Translations under genes and position numbers: made by a program | Notes under the pieces: generated by a model | The model's input: the letters and a program-made list of their open reading frames with translations, nothing else | Told to the model about the DNA's origin: nothing | Databases searched by the model: none | Assembly (NCBI GenBank): GCA_017303975.1 | Contig: JAFLBG010000012.1 | Coordinates: 1-64,000 of the forward strand | Reading direction: 5' to 3' | Source: Bacteroidota bacterium | GTDB lineage: Bacteria > Bacteroidota > Bacteroidia > JAFLBG01 | DNA: 64,000 nt | In this document: in pieces, positions 44,473 to 53,542 of the stretch | Layout: every line of letters starts with the position of its first letter | How positions within the stretch are numbered: position 1 is the stretch's first letter

Positions 44473-45663
44473 ATGAAGCTTACAGACCGTATAAAAAGGC
44501 TATCTGAATCACAAACAATAGCCATGGCTCGTAAAAGCCGAGAATTAGCAGCACAGGGGATTAATGTTATAAGTTTAAGTCTGGGGGAGCCCGATTTTAC
44601 TACACCTGATGTTATAAAACAAGCTGCTAAAAAAGCAATTGACGATAATTTTAGCTACTACACTCATGTGTCTGGCTATTTAGAATTAAGACAAGCTATT
44701 GCAAGAAAATTTAAACGTGATAATAATTTAGACTATACAGCAGAAGAGATTGTGGTTTCTACCGGAGCTAAACAATCAATTATAAATGTGGTGTTAAGTT
44801 TGGTTAATCCTGGAGATGAAGTGTTGGTACCTGCGCCATATTGGGTAAGTTATTTAGAAATGATAAAGCTTGCCGATGGAGTTGCTGTAATTGTACCATC
44901 AACTATTGAAACCGATTTTAAAGTTACTTCGGCTCAGTTGGAAAAACACATTACCTCAAAAACTCGATTGCTAATGATAAGTACTCCTTGTAATCCTACA
45001 GGGAGCGTTTATTCTAAACAAGAACTAAAAGCTATAGCCGAAGTAATTGTAAAGTATCCTGAGTTATATATTATTTCTGATGAGATATATGAACATATCA
45101 ACTTTGTTGGCAAGCACGAGTCTATGGCTCAGTTTGATTTTATAAAGGATAGAGTTATTACTGTAAATGGTGTTTCCAAAGGATTTGCGATGACAGGTTG
45201 GAGAGGAGGCTTTATTGCCGCTCCACTTTGGATTGCAAAAGCGTGCGATAAAATGCAAGGTCAGTTTACTTCAGCAACTAGCTCCATAACACAAAAAGCA
45301 ATGTATGCAGCTATGGAAATGGATCCTGCAGAAATTATACCTATGCGAGATGCGTTTAAGCGAAGACGAGATTTGGTGCTTGGATTATTAAAAGATATAA
45401 ATGGGTTAAAAGTAAATATTCCGGAGGGGGCATTTTATGTTTATCCGGATGTTACAGCTTATTTTGGTAAGTCGTTTGGTAGCTATAAAATTAAAAATGC
45501 TACCGATTTGTGTAATTATTTGTTAGACGATGCGCATGTTGCACTTGTGCCGGGAGAGGCTTTTGGGGAAGATACGAATATTAGAATCTCCTACGCTACT
45601 TCAGAAGAAAGGTTGCAAGACGCAATGGAAAGAATAAAAAAATCGTTGGATAAGTTAGATTAA
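44473..45663 (+). CDS. PLP-dependent class I aminotransferase, aspartate type
   Basis: This 396-residue fold-type I aminotransferase has SLSLGEPDFTTPDVIKQAA, the substrate-binding YTHVSGYLELR, PCNPTGSVYS, ISDEIYEHI, the PLP lysine in VNGVSKGFAMTGWRGG (~235), and NIRISYATSEE with its carboxylate-binding Arg. It is the AspC/AAT Ib-gamma type and probably exchanges aspartate and glutamate amino groups, perhaps with wider specificity. It is followed at 12 bp by the heptose kinase-like gene, forming the start of a four-gene group. Confidence 0.9.
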   Translation: MKLTDRIKRLSESQTIAMARKSRELAAQGINVISLSLGEPDFTTPDVIKQAAKKAIDDNFSYYTHVSGYLELRQAIARKFKRDNNLDYTAEEIVVSTGAKQSIINVVLSLVNPGDEVLVPAPYWVSYLEMIKLADGVAVIVPSTIETDFKVTSAQLEKHITSKTRLLMISTPCNPTGSVYSKQELKAIAEVIVKYPELYIISDEIYEHINFVGKHESMAQFDFIKDRVITVNGVSKGFAMTGWRGGFIAAPLWIAKACDKMQGQFTSATSSITQKAMYAAMEMDPAEIIPMRDAFKRRRDLVLGLLKDINGLKVNIPEGAFYVYPDVTAYFGKSFGSYKIKNATDLCNYLLDDAHVALVPGEAFGEDTNIRISYATSEERLQDAMERIKKSLDKLD

Positions 45664-45675
45664 AGAAATATTAAT

Positions 45676-46683
45676 TTGGATAGGCATCAACTAAATAAAC
45701 TTTTTCAATCTTTTAATCGCTTAAACATATTAATTGTTGGCGATGGCATGATAGACTCTTATGTTTGGGGAAAAGTAAATCGCTTGTCTCCTGAGGCTCC
45801 TGTGCCTATTGTAGCGGTTGAAAAAAAAGAAAACAGATTGGGTGGTGCGGCAAATGTTGCACTAAATATTCAAGCTTTAGGCGCAAACCCAATACTGTGT
45901 TGTGTTACAGGCAATGATTATTATGGTAAAGTGTTTACCGACCTGTTGAAAAAACAAAAGTTAGTACATAAAGGCGTTGTTGTAAGTAATGCCCGTATAA
46001 CAACTGTTAAAACAAGAATTATTGGCAATAATCATCAATTAGTGCGTGTAGATGAAGAGTTGAATGACAGACTTAGTAAAGCTGATGCGAAAAAGGTTGT
46101 TGATAAAGTGACTTCTTTATTTTCCGAGGCTAAAATTGATGCTGTAGTATTTGAAGATTATAATAAAGGATTGTTATTCCCAGAATTGATAAGCGACATT
46201 ACTAAACTCGCGAATAAAAAAAACATCCCAATAATTGTCGATCCTAAAAGGGCTAATTTTAACGACTATGCAAAAAGCACCTTGTTTAAACCAAATTTAA
46301 AGGAGTTGTGCGAGGGAGCAAAAATTGAAATTGAAATAATTAACGAAAAGGAACTGAATGTAATAACAGACGCATTCCGAAAAAAACATTCAATAGATAG
46401 CATCATGGTTACCTTATCTGAACATGGAGTATATGTAAATGATGGTACCTATAAAAAAATAATCCCGGCTCATAAACGTTCTATTGCTGATGTGTCCGGA
46501 GCAGGGGACACCGTAGTTAGTGTGGCGGCACTTTGTACTGCCTTGAAACTTCCAATTGAATTTACAGCTTCATTAGCCAATTTAGCCGGAGGTTTGGTTT
46601 GCGAACATGTTGGTGTTATTCCTGTTAATAAGAAACAATTGTTGTTAGAGGCAGAAGCTATATTAACTAAATCCATCAAGTAG
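45676..46683 (+). CDS. D-glycero-beta-D-manno-heptose 7-phosphate kinase-like PfkB kinase
   Basis: This 335-residue PfkB-family kinase resembles the kinase half of HldE (RfaE domain I). Evidence is LIVGDGMIDSYVWGKVNRLSPEAPVPIV, LGGAANVALNIQALGA, DEELNDRL, VFEDYNKGLL, DPKRANFNDY, and the catalytic SGAGDT near residue 275. No cytidylyltransferase domain is present, so any ADP-heptose synthase activity would need a separate HldC-like protein. The start is TTG, 10 bp after the aminotransferase stop; no closer ATG keeps the conserved N-terminus. It would serve the beta-anomer ADP-heptose route, parallel to the alpha-route operon at 18.8-21.6 kb. Confidence 0.83.
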   Translation: MDRHQLNKLFQSFNRLNILIVGDGMIDSYVWGKVNRLSPEAPVPIVAVEKKENRLGGAANVALNIQALGANPILCCVTGNDYYGKVFTDLLKKQKLVHKGVVVSNARITTVKTRIIGNNHQLVRVDEELNDRLSKADAKKVVDKVTSLFSEAKIDAVVFEDYNKGLLFPELISDITKLANKKNIPIIVDPKRANFNDYAKSTLFKPNLKELCEGAKIEIEIINEKELNVITDAFRKKHSIDSIMVTLSEHGVYVNDGTYKKIIPAHKRSIADVSGAGDTVVSVAALCTALKLPIEFTASLANLAGGLVCEHVGVIPVNKKQLLLEAEAILTKSIK

Positions 46684-46684
46684 T

Positions 46685-47410
46685 TTGAATCCTGTTGTGC
46701 CTTATAAAGAATCGTCTTCCGCCAAAAAAGAGCAGGTAGCGCAAATGTTTAACAACATTGCACACAGCTACGATTTTTTGAATCATTTTTTTTCTATGGG
46801 TATAGATAAAAAATGGCGAAAGAAATTGGTGGCAAAAGTAGAAGAACGCAACCCTGTTTCTATTTTAGATGTAGCTACAGGCACCGCAGATTTGGCAATT
46901 TCATTAGCAACTATAAATTCTGTAAAAATTCATGGAATAGACATTTCTGCTAATATGTTGGAGGTAGGCAAGAAAAAAATTTTAAAGCATAAATTGTCGG
47001 ATAAAGTTGTATTGTCTTTGGGAGATTCTGAAAATATTCAATTCCCCGAAGCTTCTTTTGATGCCGTAACTGTTTCGTTTGGAGTACGAAATTTCGAAAA
47101 TTTAAATTCCGGACTTAAAGAAATGCGAAGAGTATTAACGGTAAATGGGAGAGCTTATATTTTGGAATTTTCGCAACCATCTAATCTTCTTTTTAAAAAA
47201 CTATACTGGTTTTATTTTAAAAACTTAATGCCATTCATCGGTAAATTAATTTCTAAAGATTATTCTGCCTACAGCTATTTGCCGGAATCTGTAAAATCCT
47301 TCCCTTACGGAGTTGCATTTTTAGATAAATTGAAAGAAGCCGGTTTTTCGAATTGTAAACAAATTCCTTTAACTTTCGGTATAGCAACATTGTATATTGC
47401 TGAAAAATAA
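46685..47410 (+). CDS. menG: Demethylmenaquinone methyltransferase
   Basis: This 241-residue UbiE/MenG methyltransferase has the family N-terminus VAQMFNNIAHSYDFLNHFFSMGIDKKWRKKLV, motif I ILDVATGTADLAISLA, and FDAVTVSFGVRNFENLNSGLKEMRRVL. In Bacteroidota the respiratory quinone is usually menaquinone, so the last methylation of menaquinone synthesis is the expected role. The start is TTG directly after the preceding gene stop. It is followed by porT, an arrangement I associate with Bacteroidota. Confidence 0.92.
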   Translation: MNPVVPYKESSSAKKEQVAQMFNNIAHSYDFLNHFFSMGIDKKWRKKLVAKVEERNPVSILDVATGTADLAISLATINSVKIHGIDISANMLEVGKKKILKHKLSDKVVLSLGDSENIQFPEASFDAVTVSFGVRNFENLNSGLKEMRRVLTVNGRAYILEFSQPSNLLFKKLYWFYFKNLMPFIGKLISKDYSAYSYLPESVKSFPYGVAFLDKLKEAGFSNCKQIPLTFGIATLYIAEK

Positions 47411-47449
47411 AAAGTTAATTATTGCGTTACATAGTTTGAATAACCCATT

Positions 47450-48166
47450 TTGAGTATCATAAAAAGAAATATCCTATTGTTTTTTGCACTTCAGCTATTG
47501 CTAGCAAACTACTTGTATTCTCAAGATGCCAAGGTGCCTAACTTACCCAAATACTACAGGTCGGTTCTTAATTTCGGGTTTTATTTAGGAGTAAATCGTG
47601 CCGATTTTTCGGTTATTTCGAGTCTTGATAAGCCTGATAGTATTTTAGTGATAGAATCGGCTCCTAAAACCGGATTTAATTTGGGAATAATGGCCGAAGT
47701 TAGATTGCATGAATATGTAACTCTTCGTTTTTTGCCCGATTTGGCTTTTAGCGAACGCAATATTCAGTTTCAAATGAAGGATAGCAAAGGAGAGTATTTA
47801 TTGAGCAAGCAAGTAGAATCTACTTTTTTGGATTTTCCATTAAATATAAAATATCGATCTAAACGCCTTAATAATTTTGGTGCATACGTTGTGGGAGGCG
47901 GTAGATATACAATTGACTTAGCTTCGCAAAAAGATGTAAAAACAACTAACCCCAATGAGGCAATAATTAAACTAAACAACAAAGATTTTGCATACGAATT
48001 AGGCACCGGACTTGATTTTTATTTAACCTACTTTAAATTTGGAATTGAGTTTAAATGGGTATTTGGCTTAAGTAATATTTTGGTTCGTGATAATTTTATT
48101 TATTCTAAAAGCCTTGATAAACTAAATTCAAGAATGTTCTTGCTTTCATTTACTTTTGAGGGATAA
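47450..48166 (+). CDS. porT: PorT-family outer-membrane protein of the type IX secretion system
   Basis: This 238-residue protein has a signal peptide (~1-24, LLLANYLYSQ) and an eight-strand-like beta-barrel pattern (YYRSVLNFGFYLGVNRADFSV, TGFNLGIMAEVRLHEYVTLRFLPDLAF, FLDFPLNIKYRSKR, AYELGTGLDFYLTYFKFGIEFKWVFGLSN). This matches PorT, a component needed for T9SS-dependent secretion. Three T9SS cargo proteins in the window agree with a working system. The start is TTG at 47450. A MITE-like element follows it. Confidence 0.84.
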   Translation: MSIIKRNILLFFALQLLLANYLYSQDAKVPNLPKYYRSVLNFGFYLGVNRADFSVISSLDKPDSILVIESAPKTGFNLGIMAEVRLHEYVTLRFLPDLAFSERNIQFQMKDSKGEYLLSKQVESTFLDFPLNIKYRSKRLNNFGAYVVGGGRYTIDLASQKDVKTTNPNEAIIKLNNKDFAYELGTGLDFYLTYFKFGIEFKWVFGLSNILVRDNFIYSKSLDKLNSRMFLLSFTFEG

Positions 48167-48177
48167 TGCCAATTCTA

Positions 48178-48280
48178 ATACCATTTGTAATTATAAAATA
48201 GGCTACAAATGTATATCCCTCTCATTGAGAGGGCAGGGAGAGGAAAGGAAAATAGGCTATTTTATAATTGCAAATAGTAT
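48178..48280. mobile_element. MITE-like element with 28-bp terminal inverted repeats
   Basis: Arms 48178-48205 and 48253-48280 are inverse complements with three mismatches over 28 bp; both contain ATTATAAAATAG in inverse orientation. Between them is a purine/pyrimidine-biased core with a perfect hairpin, CCCTCTC-ATT-GAGAGGG (48217-48233). The element has no coding capacity and fills almost the whole gap between porT and the next gene, ending 3 bp before its ATG. This fits a miniature inverted-repeat transposable element or a REP-like repeat. Confidence 0.72.
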
Positions 48281-48283
48281 AAA

Positions 48284-49867
48284 ATGATAAAAGAAATTTC
48301 TTTAGTTGTTTCTCCTGCTGTTGCCGCAGATAAAAATCAAATAAAAGCTAGTGTTTGTAGCAATTTTGGGATTTTAGAAAACGAAGTAACAGAAGTAGAA
48401 ATTTTAAAACGGTCGGTTGATGCTCGAAGTAGGAATATTAAAATTAATTTAAAAGTTAGAGTCTTTGTAAATGAAATTCCAACAAAAGACCACGATTTTA
48501 AATTTAAACAATATAAAAAAGTAAGTTCCAACAAAACGGTAATTATTGTAGGAGCTGGCCCAGCCGGACTTTTCGCTGCTTTAAAGTTAATTGAATTAGG
48601 TGTAAAACCAATTGTCATAGAACGAGGCAAAGATGTAAGAGAGCGCAGAAGAGATTTGGCTGCAATAAACAAAGAGCAGGTAGTTAATCCAAATTCTAAT
48701 TATTGTTTTGGTGAGGGTGGTGCAGGAACGTATTCCGATGGTAAATTGTATACGCGTTCTACCAAGCGTGGCGATGTGTTTGAGGTGTTAAAAACATTTG
48801 TTCAGTTTGGTGCTAGTCGCGAAATATTAGTTGAGGCACATCCACATATTGGTACCAATAAACTTCCTAAGATTATTACTGCTATGCGAGAGCAAATTCA
48901 AGAAGCAGGAGGAGAAGTGCTATTTAACTTAAAAGTAATTGACTTGCTGGCTTCTGATAAAAAGCTAAGTGGTGTTGTGGTTGAGGATTTAATATCATCG
49001 AATATTTACGAGCTGGCAGCTAATTCTGTAATTCTTGCAACGGGTCATTCTGCAAGGGATATATTTACTTTATTGCACAAAAAAAGTATTTTGCTTGAGT
49101 TCAAACCCTTTGCATTGGGTGTACGTGTAGAACATCCTCAAAGCTTGATAGATTCTATACAATACCATTGTGCTATAAAAGAAGTAGAGGAGCAACGTAA
49201 GTACTTACCGGCAGCTTCATATAGCTTGGTTGAACAAGTTGATGGAAAAGGGGTTTACTCTTTTTGTATGTGTCCGGGAGGGATTATCGCACCATGCGCT
49301 ACAAGCCCCGGAGAGGTTGTTACCAATGGTTGGTCACCATCAAAAAGGAACAACCCATTTGCAAACTCCGGTTTGGTGGTAAGTGTGGAGGAGAAGGATA
49401 TTCCAGCCTTTAAGAATTATGGCCCATTAATGGGAATGTATTTTCAACAAAGTGTGGAGCAACAAATGTGCAAAGCAGGTGGAAATACACAAGTGGCGCC
49501 TGCCCAAAGATTAGTAGATTTTGTAAATAATAAATTATCTGCCGATATACCTCAAACATCTTATCAGCCTGGAGTAGTATCAGCTGAACTTCATCAGTTG
49601 CTTCCTAAATTTGTAAGTACTCGTTTACAAAAAGCATTGAAAGAGTTTGGCAAGAAAATGAGAGGATATTATAGTAATGAAGCTGTTCTAGTTGCTACAG
49701 AATCAAGAACATCATCACCGGTGCGCATTCCAAGAGATAAAGAAACGTTTCAACATCCACAATTAAAAGGACTTTTCCCTTGCGGAGAAGGAGCCGGTTA
49801 TGCCGGAGGTATTATTTCTGCAGCTATTGATGGAGAGCGGGTGGCGGAAGCTGCTGCTAATATTTAA
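48284..49867 (+). CDS. FAD-dependent oxidoreductase of uncharacterised YtfP/COG2509-like type
   Basis: This 527-residue flavoprotein has an N-terminal domain (~1-80, including SVDARSRNIKINLKVRVFV) and the dinucleotide-binding motif TVIIVGAGPAGLFAALKLIELG (~83-104). Then come IERGKDVRERRRD, CFGEGGAGTYSDGKLYTR, and a second FAD-contact region at the end (GLFPCGEGAGYAGGIISAAIDG). It belongs to the large group of annotated NAD(P)/FAD-dependent dehydrogenases whose substrate is unknown. Its start codon is only 3 bp from the MITE-like element, which may provide or block its leader. Confidence 0.85.
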   Translation: MIKEISLVVSPAVAADKNQIKASVCSNFGILENEVTEVEILKRSVDARSRNIKINLKVRVFVNEIPTKDHDFKFKQYKKVSSNKTVIIVGAGPAGLFAALKLIELGVKPIVIERGKDVRERRRDLAAINKEQVVNPNSNYCFGEGGAGTYSDGKLYTRSTKRGDVFEVLKTFVQFGASREILVEAHPHIGTNKLPKIITAMREQIQEAGGEVLFNLKVIDLLASDKKLSGVVVEDLISSNIYELAANSVILATGHSARDIFTLLHKKSILLEFKPFALGVRVEHPQSLIDSIQYHCAIKEVEEQRKYLPAASYSLVEQVDGKGVYSFCMCPGGIIAPCATSPGEVVTNGWSPSKRNNPFANSGLVVSVEEKDIPAFKNYGPLMGMYFQQSVEQQMCKAGGNTQVAPAQRLVDFVNNKLSADIPQTSYQPGVVSAELHQLLPKFVSTRLQKALKEFGKKMRGYYSNEAVLVATESRTSSPVRIPRDKETFQHPQLKGLFPCGEGAGYAGGIISAAIDGERVAEAAANI

Positions 49868-49918
49868 GTAATTGTTTGATTTTTTGTATTTTTTATTCAA
49901 AATTCATTATTTATAACT

Positions 49919-50407
49919 ATGCCATCATTCGATATTGCCAACGAAATAGACCTACAGTTACTAGATAACTCTATAAATGTAGCACGTAAAGAAATTGCAA
50001 CACGGTTTGATTTTAGAGATTCTAAAACACTTATTGAACTAGATAAAAAAGCCAAGGCAATAACCATTACCACAGAAGATGCTATGCGCGTAGATTCAAT
50101 TATTGATGTAATTCGGGCAAGAATGATAAAGCAAAAGTTAAATCCTGCTTGTTTAGATTACGGAAAAGATGAATACGCATCGGGCAATATGGTACGCAAA
50201 GAGCTGAAGATAAAGGAGGGGATAGACAAAGATGCAGCACGCAAAATAATAAAAGATATAAAAGACTCAAAGCTAAAGGTGCAAGCTCAGGTTATGGATG
50301 ATAAAATACGGGTTTCTGCCAAAAAAATTGACGATTTGCAGCAAGTAATTAGTTTGGTGCGGTCTAACGATTACGAGATCCCTGTGCAGTTCATAAATAT
50401 GAAATAA
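49919..50407 (+). CDS. YajQ-family nucleotide-binding protein
   Basis: This 162-residue protein of standard length begins PSFDIANEIDLQLLDNSINVARKEIATRFDF, the clear YajQ signature, and continues with the two ferredoxin-like repeats (ITTEDAMRVDSIIDVIRARM, KEGIDKDAARKIIKDIKDSKLKVQAQ). Family members bind cyclic di-GMP or nucleic acid in some bacteria. Its role here is not shown by the neighbours. Confidence 0.92.
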   Translation: MPSFDIANEIDLQLLDNSINVARKEIATRFDFRDSKTLIELDKKAKAITITTEDAMRVDSIIDVIRARMIKQKLNPACLDYGKDEYASGNMVRKELKIKEGIDKDAARKIIKDIKDSKLKVQAQVMDDKIRVSAKKIDDLQQVISLVRSNDYEIPVQFINMK

Positions 50408-50465
50408 AATTATTGGATTGAGGACTCTGATTTCTTAAATTGCAGTAATCTTAACCAATTACTGT

Positions 50466-53400
50466 ATGAAAAGATTACCACTATTTTTATACCTACTATT
50501 TTTTTCGTGTATTTTAAAGGCGGACGAGCAAGTTGTAAATCCATATCAGTTATACTTTAACGAGGCTTATCAAACTAATCCTTCTATTCCCAAGGGAATG
50601 TTGGAGGCTGTATCTTTTAATCAAACTCGATTTTATAATTTAACAGATAGTGAGGAGGGAAGTTGCATTGATATTCCTAAAATGTACACCGTAATGGGTT
50701 TGACTTTGGATGGAAAAAAATATTTTAGAAACAATCTTACGAAAGTAGCTCTGTTATCGGGTTATTCGGAGCAACAGATATTGACAGATGTTCGTACCTC
50801 TATTCTTGCGTATGCAAAAGCGTATACCGTATTACAGCAAAAACTAGCTTTAAATACAGACCCGGAAAATCATGTACCAATTCTTATTGAGTTAAGTGAG
50901 CTTCCGATTGATGCAGACATTACAAATAATTTTGCGTTAAACTCGCAGTTGTATGTAATCTATAAATTTTTAACGAATGGAATTTACCAATCTATTTATG
51001 GCTTTCCAGATCACCACATCGATTTGCAAAAAATATTCGGTGCAAATCTATCTGTGTTAAGTGCTAAGAGTGTTACAATAGATGGTTATGAAATAATGGA
51101 CGAAACTAATGGTGCGTCTTATAAGTATTCGAATACCCCAACTCTTCAATCTACAGATTATGCTCCTGCATTGTGGGATCCGGCAGCAAGCTGCAACTAC
51201 GGTTCTAGAAGCGGTGCTGCAATTACTGATGTTACAATACATTTTATGCAGGGTACCTATGCAGGTTCCATTTCTTGGTTTAAAAACTGTGCCTCCAATG
51301 TATCTGCTCACTACAATATTCGCGCTTCAGATGGCCAAATAACACAAATGGTTAGAGAAAGTGATAAAGGCTTTCACTTAAAGAGTAATAATAGTTATAC
51401 AATTGGTATTGAGCACGAAGGTTGGATATCTCAAACTAGTTGGTTTACTTCCGCCATGTATAGCGCATCATCTGCTTTGGTTAGGGATATTTGTAATAGT
51501 GGTTATGGGATTAATCCTTTGCGCACGTATCATGGTCCGGCATGTAGTGGAAGTACTAGTCAGTGTTTAATTAGTACAACTTGTTATCGAATAAAAGGAC
51601 ACCAACATTTTCCTGGACAAACACATAATGATCCGGGTCCAAACTGGAATTGGTATAAATTTTATACCATGATAAATAATAATCCAACAATTACCACAGT
51701 AACTGCAACTACCGGAACATTGTATGATAATGGCGGTGCTAGTGGTAATTATACGAACGATTTAAGACAAGTTATTCTTATTCAACCATCCGGTGCACAA
51801 ACGGTTTCTATTAATTTTACTCAGTTTAGCACCGAAACTAATTTCGATTGGTTGTATATTTATGATGGAAGCACAACCAGTGCACCTTTAATTGGTAGGT
51901 ATTCAGGTACAACAAATCCTGGTGCAATTACATCCTCCGGAGGGAGTTTGTTGCTTGATTTTAGAACAGATTGCGCTACTATTTCTAGTGGATGGGCTCT
52001 CACCTATAATGGTTCCGGCTCATCATCATCTACTACAGATATAGTTGCGCCTACCACGCAAATACAAGCAAATTTAAATTGGCAAACACAAGATTTTGTT
52101 GCAACAGTTACTGATTCTGATAATGTTGGAGGTAGTGGAGTAGATAGGGGATACTATCAAGTTATTGATTTTGATGGAACAGAGTGGAGAGCCAATAATA
52201 CACGAGGTTATTTTTCTGATAATTTTGATCAGGCTATTCATGCTGATTGGACTGCAAAAACAGGTACTTGGAACATTACTTCTCAGGCACTTTATCAATC
52301 GGACGATACGCAAAACAATACAAATATTTATGCGCCACTTACTCAAACATTATCTAACAGGTACTTGTATCACTTTGTAGGTAAAATAACGGGAGCCGGA
52401 AATAATAGAAGAGCCGGTTTTCACTTTATGTGCGATAATCCGGATTCCTTGCAGCGCGGTAATTCTTATTTTGTATGGTTTAGATTGGACGACCAAAAAT
52501 TGCAAATCTATAAGACCATTAATAATAGCTTTGCGTCTCCTATGTTAGATGTGCCGCTTACCTTTTCTGTGAATGTGTACTACGATTACAAAGTATTGTA
52601 TGATAGAATTACCGGACTAATTCGTGTATATCAAAATAACATTTTAGTTGGTACAGTTACTGATTCTTCTCCAATTGCAAGTGGTACACATATTTCATTT
52701 AGGTCGGGCAATTCTCAGTTTTATGTAAACGAATTGAAAATTTATCGCTCCAGGGGAGCATCTGTAAATATTACAGTAGGTACTTCTTCTAGCGATATTC
52801 GTTATCAAAATATAGATCCGTTTACCGAGGCCGCACGATTAAAAACTATCTGCACCGATTCGGCCGGAAATCTTTCTGCGGTAGATTATTATTACATAAA
52901 TGCCGATTGGACAGCTCCCGGAGCAATTAAGAATATGTACGATGGAAGCATGTTGTTGGTTGATTCGGCAATCAATTTTTCTGCTACCAGCATTTCCGCT
53001 AATTGGACTTCCAGTTCCGACCCACATTCCGGGATTGAAGAATATTATTTTGCAATTGGAAGTTCCGCAGGCGATTCTGATTTAGTTGGTTGGACAAACA
53101 ATTTCGATAGTACAACCATTACTATTAATCCTATTGCGTTGCAAAATGGTACAACTTATTACATTAGTGCAAAAGCTAAGAATGGAGCGGGATTGTGGTC
53201 GCCAGTAATTACATCTAATGGACAAGTTGTAGATACTAATTTTCATAAAATTATTGCGTTGCCTAATGATGAAGATTATATTCTTTACGCTAATCCAATT
53301 TCAAGAAATACGTTGGTGTATTTATCGTTAAGTCAAGAGGCAAAATTAGATGTTAAGCTAGTAGATGTATTAGGTCGCGAAACACTTATTCTTGGAGGAA

Positions 53401-53537
53401 CGTATGGAACAGGAAAGCATCGCATTCCTCTTAGCTTGGAAAAAGAAGCCATTTTAGAAGGTGTATATTTTGTACATATTTATAAAAATGGAGCGTCTAA
53501 GCCCGAGATTAGAAAAGTGGTGTATATAAATAAATAG
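50466..53537 (+). CDS. Secreted multidomain N-acetylmuramoyl-L-alanine amidase with CUB, LamG-like, FN3 and T9SS domains
   Basis: This 1023-residue exported protein has a signal peptide (~1-19) and a zinc amidase_2 domain (~250-395; DVTIHFMQG, SAHYNIRASDGQITQMVRE, TIGIEHEGW, THNDPGPNWNW), expected to cut the amide between MurNAc and L-Ala in peptidoglycan. A CUB-like domain (~405-515; YIYDGSTTSAPLIGRYSG) and a jelly-roll, LamG-like region (~570-760; SNRYLYHFVGKITGAGNNRR) follow. An FN3-like segment (~815-905; GTTYYISAKAKNGAGLW) and a variant T9SS sorting domain (~935-1023; LYANPIS, EGVYFVHIYKNG) complete it. Being routed to the cell surface, it probably attacks other cells' walls or wall fragments rather than its own. 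Confidence 0.86.
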   Translation: MKRLPLFLYLLFFSCILKADEQVVNPYQLYFNEAYQTNPSIPKGMLEAVSFNQTRFYNLTDSEEGSCIDIPKMYTVMGLTLDGKKYFRNNLTKVALLSGYSEQQILTDVRTSILAYAKAYTVLQQKLALNTDPENHVPILIELSELPIDADITNNFALNSQLYVIYKFLTNGIYQSIYGFPDHHIDLQKIFGANLSVLSAKSVTIDGYEIMDETNGASYKYSNTPTLQSTDYAPALWDPAASCNYGSRSGAAITDVTIHFMQGTYAGSISWFKNCASNVSAHYNIRASDGQITQMVRESDKGFHLKSNNSYTIGIEHEGWISQTSWFTSAMYSASSALVRDICNSGYGINPLRTYHGPACSGSTSQCLISTTCYRIKGHQHFPGQTHNDPGPNWNWYKFYTMINNNPTITTVTATTGTLYDNGGASGNYTNDLRQVILIQPSGAQTVSINFTQFSTETNFDWLYIYDGSTTSAPLIGRYSGTTNPGAITSSGGSLLLDFRTDCATISSGWALTYNGSGSSSSTTDIVAPTTQIQANLNWQTQDFVATVTDSDNVGGSGVDRGYYQVIDFDGTEWRANNTRGYFSDNFDQAIHADWTAKTGTWNITSQALYQSDDTQNNTNIYAPLTQTLSNRYLYHFVGKITGAGNNRRAGFHFMCDNPDSLQRGNSYFVWFRLDDQKLQIYKTINNSFASPMLDVPLTFSVNVYYDYKVLYDRITGLIRVYQNNILVGTVTDSSPIASGTHISFRSGNSQFYVNELKIYRSRGASVNITVGTSSSDIRYQNIDPFTEAARLKTICTDSAGNLSAVDYYYINADWTAPGAIKNMYDGSMLLVDSAINFSATSISANWTSSSDPHSGIEEYYFAIGSSAGDSDLVGWTNNFDSTTITINPIALQNGTTYYISAKAKNGAGLWSPVITSNGQVVDTNFHKIIALPNDEDYILYANPISRNTLVYLSLSQEAKLDVKLVDVLGRETLILGGTYGTGKHRIPLSLEKEAILEGVYFVHIYKNGASKPEIRKVVYINK

Positions 53538-53542
53538 CTATT

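Noticed and set aside
48217-48233. The CCCTCTC-ATT-GAGAGGG hairpin as an intrinsic terminator of porT
   Set aside because: There is no T-run after it and it lies centred in the inverted-repeat element, so it is treated as part of that element.
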